Below, one piece after another: positions 11,394-23,032 of a stretch of DNA of 64,000 bases. Under the pieces are notes generated by a model, which saw nothing but the letters and a program-made list of their open reading frames with translations, had not been told where the DNA came from and did no database searches. The translations under genes were made by a program, and so were the position numbers. The DNA comes from Typhlomys cinereus. Taxonomy: Eukaryota > Chordata > Mammalia > Rodentia > Platacanthomyidae. How positions within the stretch are numbered: the stretch's first letter is position 1; each line of letters begins with the position of its first letter. The stretch covers positions 248,001 to 312,000 of the forward strand of contig JALPQD010000225.1 in NCBI GenBank assembly GCA_023101885.1, in the 5' to 3' direction.

Positions 11394-13864
11394 TAAATCC
11401 TTCACATGCTAGAGAATAAAAATGCTATTGAGAAAACATTAGACTGGAGCAAGAAAGAAAGTACAACAAAGCGAGGGAGCTCTAACTTTAGATTTCTTAT
11501 TGAGAAGCAGAAAATACAACTCATCATGGTGAAACCAAGCAGGGAATCCTTTAGATATGCAAATAAGAGAAATAGAACACCAGGGTCTAAGGGTATTTGG
11601 GAGACAAGACTAGGAAGCTTTCCATAGTACAAGACCTGAAATATTGGCAGTGATCAGTTGAATGAGATGGGACAAGGTACAAGAGTATTGGCATGTTTTC
11701 CAAGACTCTGGAAGCATTATTCTAGAACACAAAGATAGAAATAGTTTTCTACAATGGAAGCAGTGTTTTTAAAGTGATTAAAGTTGAGCCATCAACTAAA
11801 GTCTGCAAGTCATATTGATAGCTCTGCAATTTGACACGTTGACTTTGGAAAACCATTAGTCAATTTTAGACATGTGTAAGACTTGGTCTTGATGGAACCT
11901 CTGAGTTCCCAAGACTCAGCCCAAGAACTGTAACATGTCTGAAATAATGCTCTCAGCTATTTATTTTATGAATGGGTCCAGTTTTTATGAAGATAATAGG
12001 TATCAAAGACTATGTGGATCATAACCTTTCAGAGATAAAATCATCTTCACATATTGAAAGAATAAGAGCAAAGCTAAAACCAGAAGATGAAACTTCACTT
12101 TTCTCAATCACCTCTAATAAATGAGATAAAAGGCTGAAACAGAATAGATGAGAATAAACCAAATTGTGATATTTGAGTACCAGTAACCTTAGGCAAAGTG
12201 CATAAAACACTTACATGGAAAGCTCAGTAGAATCTCAGCAGAGAAGAGGAGAAAACAAAGAAATCTGGCCAGTCAGGCTTAAGCCTTTGTTTCTGTGTCA
12301 GATGGGATAGACAGGAAAAAATGTTTTTTCTACCTTTTATAATTTATTTGACTCAACATCATTCAGACAAACATTTTTTGGCTTTTATGTCAGGTACTAA
12401 GCAAAAGCCAAAAGAATGATTAAGTGTTTTTATACCAAAGTCATTATAGGCTTTTGGTAAGTAGATGTTCATTCTATTTGTTACAAATAGCAGAACAAAC
12501 TGAAAATGACCTTGAGCTGGGAGAAGATTAATGTCACATCAGAGCAAACTTCTAGACTACCATAGGAAACTAAAGATTAATAAATTCTGGGTTGAGACTA
12601 TAGAGTATGTACACGGAACAGGACATATGGGACAACAAGGAAGATTGACTAGGCCTTAGAAGGTTGAGTGAGGTAAAGAAAGGATTCCTGGAAAGGGATG
12701 GAATAATGGAGGGACAAGGGGGCATTAGGAAATTATTGAATGGCTTTGAGTGACAGGATTTTCATCCAATAGGTGTTGTCGTGATTCTGTCTAGAGCTTC
12801 ATCTTCAGTCAGACTTTCTTCCTTCTTCTGCACTGAATGTTGGCTTCTTACATAATCCTAGCTGAGCCTCTTTTCTGAGGCCTGCCCTCTGCTGAGTGGC
12901 AGATATTTCAGCAGAAAGCTAATACTCCATCTTCAGTCTTCAATCCAGCAGTGTCCTTCACTTCAAGGTGGGATGAACTGGGGGCCCTATAAGGCTGCAG
13001 AGCTCTCAGGAGCTGAATTGAAGCTGAACTCCAGCTGACCCCCCCCCCAATCCTTGGATAGCTCTTTCCTTCTCCATCCTACTCTTTTCTGAAAACATCT
13101 CCTTTCTAGTAAGTCATACACACTTAGATCCCATCTCAGCCTTTCCTTACAGGCAATTGGGGAAAAATGGGTTGCACTGGAGAGGCAGGACTTACATGTT
13201 GCAGTGGGGGAACCAACCATTGAAGTTAGGAATAGGAGGAGGAGGAAATACTTCTTGGAAAGAGAACTTTGACAGCAATTTAAGTGGAAATGAAAGAAAA
13301 TCACACAGAAGCAGTATTTTTAGGACTTGAGTCAGTAGATGCGATAAAGGAGAGAAAAGAAGAGATGTTCTTGGATTTATGTTGAAATTCGCTGAATTTA
13401 AGGTCCCAGAAGAAGACAGATGTGCAAGTATCTAGCAGGCAGCTGGAAATTTAATGTGTAGATCACAGACAAGATTGGAAAGGAGGTTTGGGAATTACCG
13501 CTCACTTAATTCATGTGCTTGGCATCACTGGGTTTACTAACACAGAGACAAATTAGACATTGTAAAAGACACAAAGAGGCTACAATATGTCAATAGGAAG
13601 GGATAATTGTGTAGTGCACTTAAGTACAATTCATTAAGGAGCAAATGCTAAATTCTCCAAATCAGAGGGAGTCCATTCACATTAACTACAAAAGCATCAT
13701 AGGTCTAAGAATAGATTTAACTAGAAAGGCACAAGACCTTGTAACGAAGAGAAAAATCTATGAAACATCACATAGATACAAAGAAGATCCGAGCAAGTAT
13801 ATAGGTAAAACCACATCACTAGATGCAAAGACCATGTTAGAACTAGTCCATGTCTTCTAGTTTC
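11394..13864. other. Single-copy DNA, no gene recognised
   Basis: About 2.5 kb of mostly AT-rich sequence. A C9 run sits at 13,041-13,049. A 105-codon minus-strand frame at 12987-13304 is Cys/Ser/Leu-rich and not recognisable as a protein family. No exon or repeat can be supported. Confidence 0.35.
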
Positions 13865-14905
13865 TTTTTAAAATATATTTTATTTATTTACTTATGAAAG
13901 GAGAGAGAGAGAGAGAGAGAATGCACATGCACATGCAAGTCACACCTATGAAGTTGGAGTGATTTAGGAAGTCAAGTTTCGGGCATATAGTCCGGCAGAT
14001 TAAAAAGTAACCATTTTGCAAATGGGTGATTGACCCCACCCATTGCCTAATGCCATATGACCCTGGGATTCCACTTTTGGGTATAAGTATTACATCTACC
14101 CTTGAATGTGCTCTTATAATAAGACTGCAGTTTAACAGCTTTCTGTCTCTGGCCAGGGGGTGACATACAGTACCCAGCAGGATGGAGTGAAGGGCATTAC
14201 AGGAGCAACGAAACTGCAAAAGAAAATCAATGAACTATCCAGAACTTCAGAGACTCTATATCAACCACCTAGAACTAGGCCAGACTAATCTCTCCCCATC
14301 CTGAAGCTCAGAGACATTTGCGGAAGAGGGGGCGGTAAGAGTGTAAGAGCAAAAGGATGGGAGGAGCAATGATTTGCAAGATACTCCACACAAGTTAGGG
14401 CCGAAGCAATCATAATTGGATATTGCATGCCCGGCACAATGTCCAACACACTATTGACCTCACAAAGTCTAGCATCTGCTAAAGGCACCAAGATCCTTGG
14501 AGGCAAGGGATTGACAACCACAGTAGTGTTCCTATGCTTAAGGGGAACACAGGAAAGGGTTCAGGGAAATGCCACTGGGTCCTTGTACGTCATCGGAGAG
14601 GAGGGCCCAGAGGAGAGTCAGGCATGCACAAGAAAGGACTCTGGGAATTGGGGCGGGAGGCACGGGGGGATGGGGCAGGAGGGGTGAGGGGAGGGAGAGC
14701 AGGGAGTTTCGGGGGGAGGAGGAGGGAGGGAGGGAACTGGTGTACCTATTAAGTTTGTATGAGCTGAAATAATAATAAAAAATGTATTAAAATAAAAAAA
14801 AGGAAGTCAAGTTTCCTCTTTCTACCATGTGGACTTCTGGAAATTACACTCAAGTCACAGGTTCGTACTCAAGTACCTTATCCAGTAAGCTATATCACAA
14901 GCCCA
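13865..14905 (-). mobile_element. Older B2-like SINE split by an L1 insertion
   Basis: The left part (13,865-13,980) has an AT-rich lead, a GA microsatellite at 13,899-13,920 and SINE body sequence. The right part (14,801-14,905) continues with 'tctttctaccatgtggac' and ends 'tatatcacaagccc', the reverse of the SINE head. Removing the L1 fragment and one copy of the 15-base duplication rejoins them, so the SINE is the older insertion. Confidence 0.75.
13981..14800 (+). mobile_element. L1 3' UTR insertion (5'-truncated), copy 1
   Basis: This 820-base segment is L1 3' UTR in sense orientation, ending in a G-rich polypurine tract (about 14,646-14,735) and an A-rich tail. It is flanked by a perfect 15-base duplication, AGGAAGTCAAGTTTC, at 13966-13980 and 14801-14815, proving insertion by target-primed reverse transcription. 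It is clearly more diverged from the full-length L1 at 57,203 than the copy at 44,649 is. It also contains an ORF2-like segment at 14,050-14,086 that is absent from the matching place in the other two copies. Confidence 0.95.
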
Positions 14906-15094
14906 CAATCTAGTTTCTTAACCTTACTGAAATTTCAGTGCTAATGCCAAAGAACTTGGGGGAAATTTTTGTCAAATTGAGTCAAACATTTATCTGCAGC
15001 ATCAAAAAGTTGATTTGAAGGTAAAAACTACTTTGTAAAAGAGGAATGAATACATCTTTTGTCCTCTCAGATGGGATAGGAAATAGGAAATTCT

Positions 15095-15176
15095 TTTTCA
15101 GTGCTAGTAATTATACCCAGAACTTCAGGCATACTGTCAAACGTTCCACCACTAAGCTACATCACCATTCCTCAAA
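15095..15176 (-). mobile_element. ID-like SINE remnant
   Basis: The plus strand has 'tatacccagaacttcagg' and 'ccaccactaagctacatcacc', the reverse of the ID-type tRNA head in which the last phrase is usually 'ccactgagctacatcccc'. Diverged and short. Confidence 0.65.
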
Positions 15177-16499
15177 TTATTGTTAGTTAATGTTTGTGAT
15201 CCTGGCAAATGCCAGACAAACTCTTTCATGATTGGCAGAAATGATCCATTTAAAGATAGATAGCAATCAAACATATGAAACATTTGCTTCAAAAATTCAC
15301 GAAAGAAAGGATTATTTAGGAAAAATTGTATATTTGGATTTTTGAAAAGAAAATAAATTTCATTCCATATCTACAAGACATAATAGACCTTGAATATATG
15401 CTATGTACTTACCATGATACAGTTTCTTTCATATTACAAAAATGGAACATGAAGGCACCAGTTTTTCTTCTGGATTAGCAATTGGTCCAAGTATGTGTCT
15501 AAAACTAGTAATTTGCCAAGGTGGCAGTGGAGGCAACAATTGTGTGATGCAGATAGAGAAAGACAAGATGCTGCAGGAGAGAGCAACCCCAGCAATCGAT
15601 ATTTTATGGATGAAGAGGATTTTAGGCAAGTCTGAAAATCCTGTCTGAGGTCTGGAAATAGATAAGCAGCAAGTTAACTTGACTGGGTAGATTTCAGTGA
15701 CCCTTGGACTTCTGGGGTAAGGTAATGGACTAGAAGCTACCTCTATGTGACCTGTTGAATGAAAAGAACTAGGGTAAGAACCAAAGAAAGAGTAGAAAAG
15801 CTTGGGAAATCAGGAGGGTTGACTTGACAGATACAAAATGTGCAGAAACAGAAGGTTGACTCTCTCGAAGGAGAGTAAGCAACACAAAGCACCGGCAGTG
15901 GGCTTCCTAGTGTTGAGGGAGGGAAAATAGAAACTTCAAAGAATTCTACTTCTAGCCAAGCTCCTTAGTTCCCACAAGTCTTGAATTCAGCCAGAGTTTG
16001 GTGGTATCTCCTGTGTAATGAATCTATAGTCAACAGGTGCATTTTGGTATGTATCCCTGAGGTACAGGTCAGCAGGTTGTTGGAACTTTATAAGGAACCT
16101 TGTGGTCTCTATTCCAAGAACTGAGAATTCAAAATTTCATGTCCACAGCTTCCTCCCTCCCACAGGACATTTAAAACAAAACGGAGTTAGAAAGACTGAA
16201 GCAGGTCCTCCCTTAACAGATCTCAGATTTCTACCTGCCTCTCTCACATCCAGTACAGTCAGGAAACACTTCTTGGCTTAGATATCTACACTCCAAGGTG
16301 TCACACTGGGGCATCTCTGGAGTGAGAACCTGCCTGTCCACAGGCTGCAAAGATCAAGGCGAGTGAATGTACTCTAACACTGAAGCGATTTCAGCACCAT
16401 TGAGCAACTAACTTTTAGCACAATACCAGCCAAAGGTTGGATCAAAAGAATCTTTACCTCATCTGATCTCTACCCTTCTACCTGAAGGCTTCAATATTA
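15177..16499. other. Single-copy DNA, no gene recognised
   Basis: Ordinary sequence with no repeat that I can name and no coding exon. Two opposing frames of about 67 codons at 15429-15648 look like chance. Confidence 0.3.
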
Positions 16500-17020
16500 G
16501 AAAACTCAGAAATAACTGCTCAAATAAGTTGTTTCTAGTTTTTCTGTTTTGTTTTTTACTTTGTAGGTTTTTTCTTTTGCTTCTTGTGTCTTCCATTTTT
16601 GGCCCCTTTTATTATATTCCTTTTACTCTTATTTAATTTTAAAGCTCCTTATAGAGTCTTATTCCTTCATATTTAAGTAATTTTGCTAGCATACTTATCT
16701 TTATTTATAGTTTTTCAAGTCTTTCTCTTTTCTTTTTTCTAATAATCTTCTCTCATGTTCTGTTTGTTTCTTTTACTTAGCTTAGAATCTTCATTAATTT
16801 CCCATTTCTTCTGACCCCTTTTTATATTTCATTCAAATATTATTTATTTTACCTTAAGTAATTTCTAACTTCATAGCTTATTCTTTATTATTTCTAAATT
16901 TCCTTCTCTATAGTCATTGGTGATAGTCACTCTGTTGAATTTAAGGATTTAAAATATATATCTACATTTGTTTTTATTTGGCATTCTTGGTGTCCCAATG
17001 GTTTACTTTCTCTTCTCTGA
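16500..17020 (+). repeat. T-rich low-complexity stretch
   Basis: About 500 bases strongly rich in T with TTC and TTTA blocks. It lies immediately upstream of the fossil L1 at 17,060. It may be the decayed remnant of an oppositely oriented LINE or simply AT-rich DNA. Confidence 0.45.
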
Positions 17021-17244
17021 GTGTTGCATGAGATTAAGCCCTTGAGTAAGGAACACCCACTTAAGAAGACTACCAAATAAAACCAGGTAAGAAATCCATC
17101 CCAACAGATACATAGATGACATCACAAGAACATAGGAAATGAAGGTAAAGACTCCTTTAAAGAGCTACAAATCCTCAATTATGGAACTCAATGATACTGA
17201 AATGGGGAAAAATCAGATAAAGAATTGTATCAGTAAGATATATA

Positions 17245-17610
17245 AATGTTAACTTGGCAATAGAAAATTGAGCTTTGGGCTCATATGTGAAGAACTGATA
17301 AGACAAACCCTCGGCAAGTCTACAGAACAATATCTAGTTCATGTGGGAAGCCCCAGCCCATGGGCATCACTGAGCAGGTGGATAAGATAGAGGCAGCTGG
17401 TTCAGTGCTCATCACATGTTGGTAGACTTGTAGTCTGGCCAGGAAGATTTGCCCTTTTATCAGCAATTCTTATGGATGTGGCGTGACCACTTCTCTTGGC
17501 TCCTGATGTTGGTATGAACACTATGAACTCTAATGGAAAATCATAATTAGGAATAAAGTCCCTTGTTTCTTAAACTATTTGGTAATGAATTTGTCAGCAA
17601 CATTCAGACA
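17245..17610 (+). mobile_element. MaLR/MLT-type LTR inside the fossil L1
   Basis: It begins 'tgttaacttggcaat' and ends after 'ggaataaagtcccttg' and 'ggtaatgaatttgtcagc'. The start and the AATAAA-containing tail are those of MLT-type MaLR LTRs. L1 ORF1-like sequence lies on both sides. Confidence 0.6.
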
Positions 17611-18109
17611 AACTGAAAGAATTTAATAGCTTATTTTAAAAATTACCAATGAATTAAGAAGGATAGAAACAAGGAAATGAATAAGGTAAGAAAAGAAATT
17701 AGGACCTGAGGAAGAAATTCAGGAAGAAAACAGAAAGAGAAAAACAAATGTTGGAAAAGATAAACTCAATGAGTTAAGCAGGACACACAGTAGAAAGCAC
17801 CATTGTAAACTAAGCAGAAGAAGATACAGTAAGGATGGAAGACAAGGCCAAGAAAACACCACATCCAGATATTAATAAAGAAGAGTATTAACATGCCCGT
17901 CTACATGTATATGTGATCAAGAGATCAAAATTAAGAAGCCACTGGGTAGAAGGAACTGAGATATAAGCTGAAAATCTAACTAATGAATTACTACAGAAAT
18001 TTCCCAGATCTAGAGAAAGAAATGGAAACAAACTCCAGAGGCAATTAGATCCCCAATGAACATGTCCAGAGAAAACAATCTTTATGGCATATTATAATTA
18101 AGATACTTT

Positions 18110-18460
18110 AGTTTCATTATTCAAGCACACTTAGGGGACAGGGTTTCATCAGCTCACAATTCCCAGTTATGGTCTATCAAGACAAAGAAATCACAGTAAC
18201 AGGAACAAATCAACAGTCAAGAAATAAAGAGGGAATGGATTATACTTGCTTGTGTTCAGTGTTCCTCGTTCTTTCACAGTTATAAGTCCTCTGTCTAGGG
18301 AATAGTCTCACACTCAGCTGGCTGAGTTTTCCTCTATCAATTAATGTAATGGTGACAATCCTTCACAAGTCTGCCTAGAGATCTGTCTTAATCTGAAAAT
18401 CTTTCAGATATGCTTGAAGGCCTGATTCTTAGGAGTCAGATTGACAGTTAATACTACTTA
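18110..18460 (-). mobile_element. MaLR-type LTR fragment inside the fossil L1
   Basis: The plus strand reads 'gggacagggtttcatcagc' near the start, 'cagttatggtctatc' and 'ctagggaatagtctcaca', and ends near 'ggagtcagattgacagtt', as expected for the reverse of an MLT-type LTR. It interrupts ORF1-like L1 sequence. Confidence 0.5.
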
Positions 18461-19002
18461 TCACAGTGACAAAAGTATAAAACAAACAGTTATTAAATTT
18501 GTTAGAGAAAATCATCAAATGACTTACAAAGGCAAATATCATATTAAACATCTTAGAAGAGACCCCCAAACAAGGAAGCATGAAATAGTGACTACCAAAA
18601 CCTGAATATAAAGAACCGATGACCAAGATTGCTTTATCCAACAAAATTATCTTTTAAATTTAATAGAGAAATAAGCACATTTCAAGACAAGTTATGATTC
18701 CTGAACCATCATTGCAGAAGACATTAAAAGGAATCCTTTTGAACACAGAAGATAGAGAAAAATCTCAATTATGAGAATAGAAAAGAATGCATTTCATGAA
18801 ACAAAATAAAACTGGAAAGTAATCAATCACATAAACTCAACACACCACCAAGCCTAAAATAATAATGTGACAAAGAAAAGAATGAACAATGATCCAACAA
18901 ATCAGAAAAACAACCAATAGAATTACATGAGTTGGTAAAAGTTGGTCAACAATTATCCTAAGGGAAAATTTTCTTACTACAATTAAAAAACCCTGGCAAA
19001 CC

Positions 19003-19358
19003 TGTTGTTTTAAAATGTGTCCCCCCACAGTCTCATGTGTTTGGCAACATCATGGCACCTTGAGAGGTGGAGTTTTGCTGGAAGAAGGCAGTCATAAGGG
19101 GTGGGCCTTGAGGTGGATTAGTCCCACACTACCTGCAGGAGAAGTCTGCCTTTGCTGCAAGCAGTCTGCAGCTCTCAGCTTCCAAGATGTCTGCGGTGAC
19201 TTAGCCTCCTCCAGCTTTGGTCAGTCAGCCATGCCACCTCTGCTTTGAGAGACTGCATTTCCCCTCTAGAACCATAAGCTGGATAAATCTCCCTTTCTCC
19301 TTTAAGTTGCTTGACTTTGGGTGCTTTCTCACAGCAATAGTTAAGAGTAACCATTACA
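19003..19358 (+). mobile_element. MaLR-type LTR, left arm of an inverted pair
   Basis: It starts TGTTG, has 'aatgtgtcccccc', 'tctcatgtgtttggcaac', 'gaggtggagttttgctgg', 'ggtgggccttgaggtgg' and 'accataagctggataaatc', and ends 'cacagcaatagttaag' plus ATTACA. This is the typical MaLR layout. A close copy in the opposite direction lies 140 bases downstream. Confidence 0.75.
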
Positions 19359-19498
19359 ACTGCTTAGATTAAGAAGCAAGATCCAACTACTTATTGTCTT
19401 CAAGAAGCATACCTCACTGGTGAAGATGCCTGTAGACTGATAGTCAAAGGACAGAACTAAACAAATGGAAACAAAAAAGCAACAAAGAGATAAGCAGA

Positions 19499-19851
19499 TG
19501 TAAAGGTTACTCTTAATTATTGCTGTGAGAGAATACTCAAAGTCAATCAACTTAAGGGAGAAAGGGAGGTTTATTCAGCTTACGGTTCCAGAGGGGAGGT
19601 CTCTCAAAGCAAAGGCTGCATGGCTGGCTGGCAAAAGCTGGAGGAGGCTAAGTCACCGCAGACATCTTGGAAGCTGAGAGCTGCAAGACTGCTTGCAGCA
19701 AAGGCTGACTTCTCCTGGAGGTAGGGTGGGACTAATCCACCTCAAGGCCCACCCCTTATGACTGCCTTCCTCCAGCAAGGCTCCACCTCTCAAGGTGCCA
19801 TGACCTTGCCAAACACATGAGACTCTGGGGGACACATTTCGAACCATGATA
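19499..19851 (-). mobile_element. MaLR-type LTR, right arm of an inverted pair
   Basis: It is the reverse-complement counterpart of the LTR at 19,003, sharing almost every phrase. A 5-base duplication, GCAGA, flanks it at 19494-19498 and 19852-19856, the size expected for ERVL/MaLR integration. The outer end reads TA rather than TG, probably a later mutation. Confidence 0.8.
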
Positions 19852-19957
19852 GCAGAGCTATTCCAATATTTAACATAGCAAGCTTCAAGCAAAATCAGTC
19901 AGAAGAGATAAAGGCTGTGGTATATTAATAAAAAACAATATATTGAGAAGATGCACC

Positions 19958-20215
19958 AGTTACTCTTCTTTGTTGCTGTGAGATACCACTGAGACTCAAC
20001 CAATTTAAGGGGGAAAAAAGAGATTTATTAAACTTACTGTTCCAGAGAGGAGATACAGTCAGTCCTTCATGGTGGAAAAGGCATGAATGGCTGGCAGAAG
20101 TTGGAGGTGGTCTAAGTCACATTCACATCCTTCATGGAGGCTTGGTTTGCATCTTTGATGCCTCTGAAACCAGGACCATGTGGATGATGTTTCTGCTATA
20201 GCTTTAGTTTGACAT
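19958..20215 (-). mobile_element. MaLR-type LTR fragment
   Basis: The plus strand begins 'cagttactcttctttgttgctgtg', in pieces, then 'aagagatttattaaac' and 'ggcatgaatggctggcag', the reverse of the LTR family at 19,003. The outer part is degraded or truncated before L1 sequence resumes. Confidence 0.7.
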
Positions 20216-20556
20216 ACACAAATCACTAAACATAATACAGCACATAAATACGTAGGTTTAGAAGTCATATGTTCAACTAAATAGACATGAAAAACCTTTT
20301 GACAAAGTTGATAAAATCTATGAATAAATTAACAATAGAAGAAAGGTGCCTTGACAAAATGCAGGCTAAATATGACAAACCTATAGACATTATTATAATG
20401 CATATGGGAATATCAAAAGCCTCCCTTTTAAAATCTGGATTGAGACAAAAAGTGTCACTGTCTCCACTCATATTCAGTATAGCTCGAAGTTCCGGCTGAG
20501 CAGTAAGGCAAGGGAAAGAAGCAAAAGATAAAAAAACAAGAAAAGAAGAAGTCAAA

Positions 20557-21200
20557 TGTAGGGAACACTCAAGTCCGAGACCTCCATTTCTTGTAGATGG
20601 ATGCCGAGGGCATCCCTTGCGGTCTTACTTGCAGTGTGCCTCCTATGCCAGCTTAGTTAGCCTATGCCGGTATCAGTATAGTGGTAGGCTGACTCCGGTT
20701 TGCCTTCCAGCAAGGGGCAGGGATGGATCTTGTCCTGTCTGGAATTGGGTTCAAGGGCAGAGGTGTTTTTTGCATATTCCTTCCTGTTCTTTGGAATCCA
20801 TCTAGACATTGATTAGCATACCTAAAGCATGGGAGGGTGCAGAGCTTTATCATTATAATTGTGTCGCCATGCTCCTGGACCTGTTCTTTCTGCATCCTGT
20901 ACGGGGCCATTAAGGCCTATTAACATGTCTAAGGATTGGCAGGGTTGTATTGTTGGTGGTGGTCCCACCTGTTGTGGACTTTGCACCTGCACCTTGTCAC
21001 TATTGATGTCATCACTCTGAGCAATGTACAGACTTCACCCTGTTTCACAGTATATAAGGGACTGGGTTTCATAATAAGCTTGACTTGGTTTTTCGGCTTT
21101 TCCAAGATCCCCTCTTGACCCAACCTGACTTAATCTTGCTGATCCCACTCTGATACCCATCAGGATTGTGAGGTAAGCATGCTGGTTACAGGACCCTGCA
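20557..21200 (+). mobile_element. Solo ERVK-like LTR with exact 6-base target duplication
   Basis: A 644-base element starting TG and ending CA, flanked by GTCAAA at 20551-20556 and 21201-21206. A six-base duplication is typical of ERVK-class integration. Removing the LTR and one GTCAAA joins L1 sequence without a gap across the reverse transcriptase region, so the ends are secure. A TATA box lies at 21051. No internal viral genes are present, so it is a solo LTR left by recombination. The exact ERV family is not identified. Confidence 0.88.
21051..21058 (+). promoter_or_regulatory. TATA box of the solo LTR
   Basis: TATATAAG lies about 150 bases before the LTR end, the expected place for the U3 core promoter. 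Activity cannot be judged. Confidence 0.55.
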
Positions 21201-21504
21201 GTCAAATTTCACCTACTTGCAGTCAGCATGATCCTAGTCTTATAAGACCCCAATGACTATACCAGAAAACTCTTAGCTCCAAAACTTACTTTCAATCAAA
21301 GCAGCAGAATGCAAATGCAAAACACAAACCAGTAACTTTTCTATTGTGAATGTGGTTGTATTATTTAAAACAATCTACAGATTCACTACTATCCCCACTA
21401 AAATTCTAATGACTTTCTTCTCAGAAATAGAAACCATAATCCTAAAATTCCTATGCAATTCTATTGTAGTTTGTGTGCAGTATTGCAAATAAATTCATGA
21501 CAAA

Positions 21505-21893
21505 ACAGCTTAGGGAAACAAGGCATTTTTGCTGGTTTACAATTGTTCTGTTATTTTTTCATCCAGCTTTTCAGAAGAGCTCACACCAACACTGAGGGAA
21601 CTGGCCATATTATATTCAGAGGGATTAATGAGAGAAGAGCAAACCTCATTTGCCAGACAGCAAATCTGTCCAAAGTATGTTGAAGAATGTCAAACTTCAC
21701 TGAACTACCTCCTCTCATCTTATCTACCTGTTCAGAGAACGGTCCCACCCACTATGGGTTGGGTCTTCCCACACCAATCAAATAATCTCCTGCAGGATTG
21801 CTTAGGAGTTTTCCTCAACTACTTATTCTTCACAGATGTGCCCAGAGCTCAGGCTTCAATTGTTAAACTGACACCTTATATATCTAACTAGGA
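21505..21893 (-). mobile_element. MLT-type MaLR LTR inside the fossil L1
   Basis: The plus strand has 'gagggaactggccat', 'gtcccacccactatggg', 'atctcctgcaggattgc' and 'cagatgtgcccagagctc', and ends 'acaccttatatatc' plus TAACTA. The same phrases in the same order occur at 50,765-51,185 and 43,605-43,925. The 120-codon plus-strand frame through it is not a gene. Confidence 0.7.
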
Positions 21894-22531
21894 CAGAATC
21901 AAAGTAACTCTGGGCAGAAAGATCAAAGATAGGGGTATCATGCATCTAATTTCAAATACTTCAGAGGCACAGTTAGAAAATAATATGGAATTAGCACAAA
22001 ATAGATATATTGATGAATGCAATAAAATAGAAGACCCAGAAGTAAACCCTCCCATAAATCAGAGAAAAGACGGCTTCTTCATTAAGTGATGCTGGGAAAA
22101 CTGCGGATCTACATGTAGTAGAATAGAGCTAGATTCTTGTTTCTTACCCACATAAATATAAACTCAGAAGGATGAGAGAACATAATGTAAAGTCTGAAGC
22201 TTTAAAACTATGGAAAAATAGTTGGAGACATAGCCATAGACAAGGGTTTCTTGAAAATTGTTTCAGTAGCTCATGAGGTAATTTCAAGAAGCAACTACAT
22301 GAGTTTGCATGCAATTTAGAAAGCTTATACACAGCAAAGAAAATAATCAGCACACTGAAGGTTTAATAGTATGGAATGGGAGAAAATCTTTGCCAACTAT
22401 ACATCTGACAGTAAAAAAGAATTAAACACAAAACGCAAATCATCCAATCAAGAAATGGTCAGATGAATAGCGAGTTCTCAAAAGAAGAAATTCAAATGGT
22501 CAAAAACATTTTGAAAAATCTTCACATTCTT

Positions 22532-22807
22532 GGGGCTGGAGAGGTGGCTCAGGGGTTATGTCTCTGCCTTGCAGGCGGAAGGTCCTGAGTTCGGATCCTA
22601 GACCCCACGTATAGACGCCGGGCGGAAGCAGGGGCGGCCTGCGTTTCCGGTCCTGGTGGGCTGAGTCTGTGAATCCCGGGGCAGAGTAAACAAGGAGGCG
22701 GTCCATGGCGGTTCCCGAATTTGTCCGTGGTTCTACACACACATACATACATACACGCATGCACGCACACGCACACATACATGCGCACAATTGAATAAAT
22801 AATAAAA
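22532..22807 (+). mobile_element. Young tRNA-derived SINE inside the fossil L1
   Basis: It begins GGGGCTGGAGAGGTGG, has the B-box-like 'gagttcggatcc', a CpG-rich body, CA/CATA tract at 22,735-22,790 and an AATAAA-containing A-rich end. Near-duplicate flanks AAAATCTTCAC(A)TTCTT surround it (22,515-22,531 and 22,808-22,824, two mismatches). It splits L1 ORF2 C-terminal sequence. Confidence 0.9.
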
Positions 22808-22996
22808 AAAATCTTCAAGTTCTTTAGTCAAAAGGAACATGCAATAAAAATTGACTTGAGATTCCATCACAGCTGCAAGCAGAATGATCATCATCAAAAC
22901 AGCAAGTGACAAGTGGTGTTGAGGATCCGGGCAGAGGAGGCTCTCCAGTGCTGGTGGGGATCTGACCCGAGTAGTCAGCATGGAGATTCCTCAAAG

Positions 22997-22997
<1 letters not shown>

Positions 22998-23031
<34 letters not shown>
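22998..23031 (+). repeat. (AC)n microsatellite
   Basis: A pure AC run of about 34 bases within old L1 ORF2 sequence, not next to a SINE tail. Confidence 0.9.

Positions 23032-23032
<1 letters not shown>

Noticed and set aside
14427..14772. Gly/Arg-rich frames of 67-86 codons
   Set aside because: They run through the G-rich polypurine end of the L1 3' UTR copy.
21529..21891. 120-codon plus-strand frame
   Set aside because: It lies wholly within an MLT-type LTR found in related form at 43,605 and 50,765.
22500..22818. Pro/Gly/Arg-rich open frames shared by several loci, such as 28011-28317, 29085-29376 and 29715-29972
   Set aside because: They are antisense or sense frames through copies of the same CpG-rich SINE, so the shared protein wording reflects the repeat and not a gene family.
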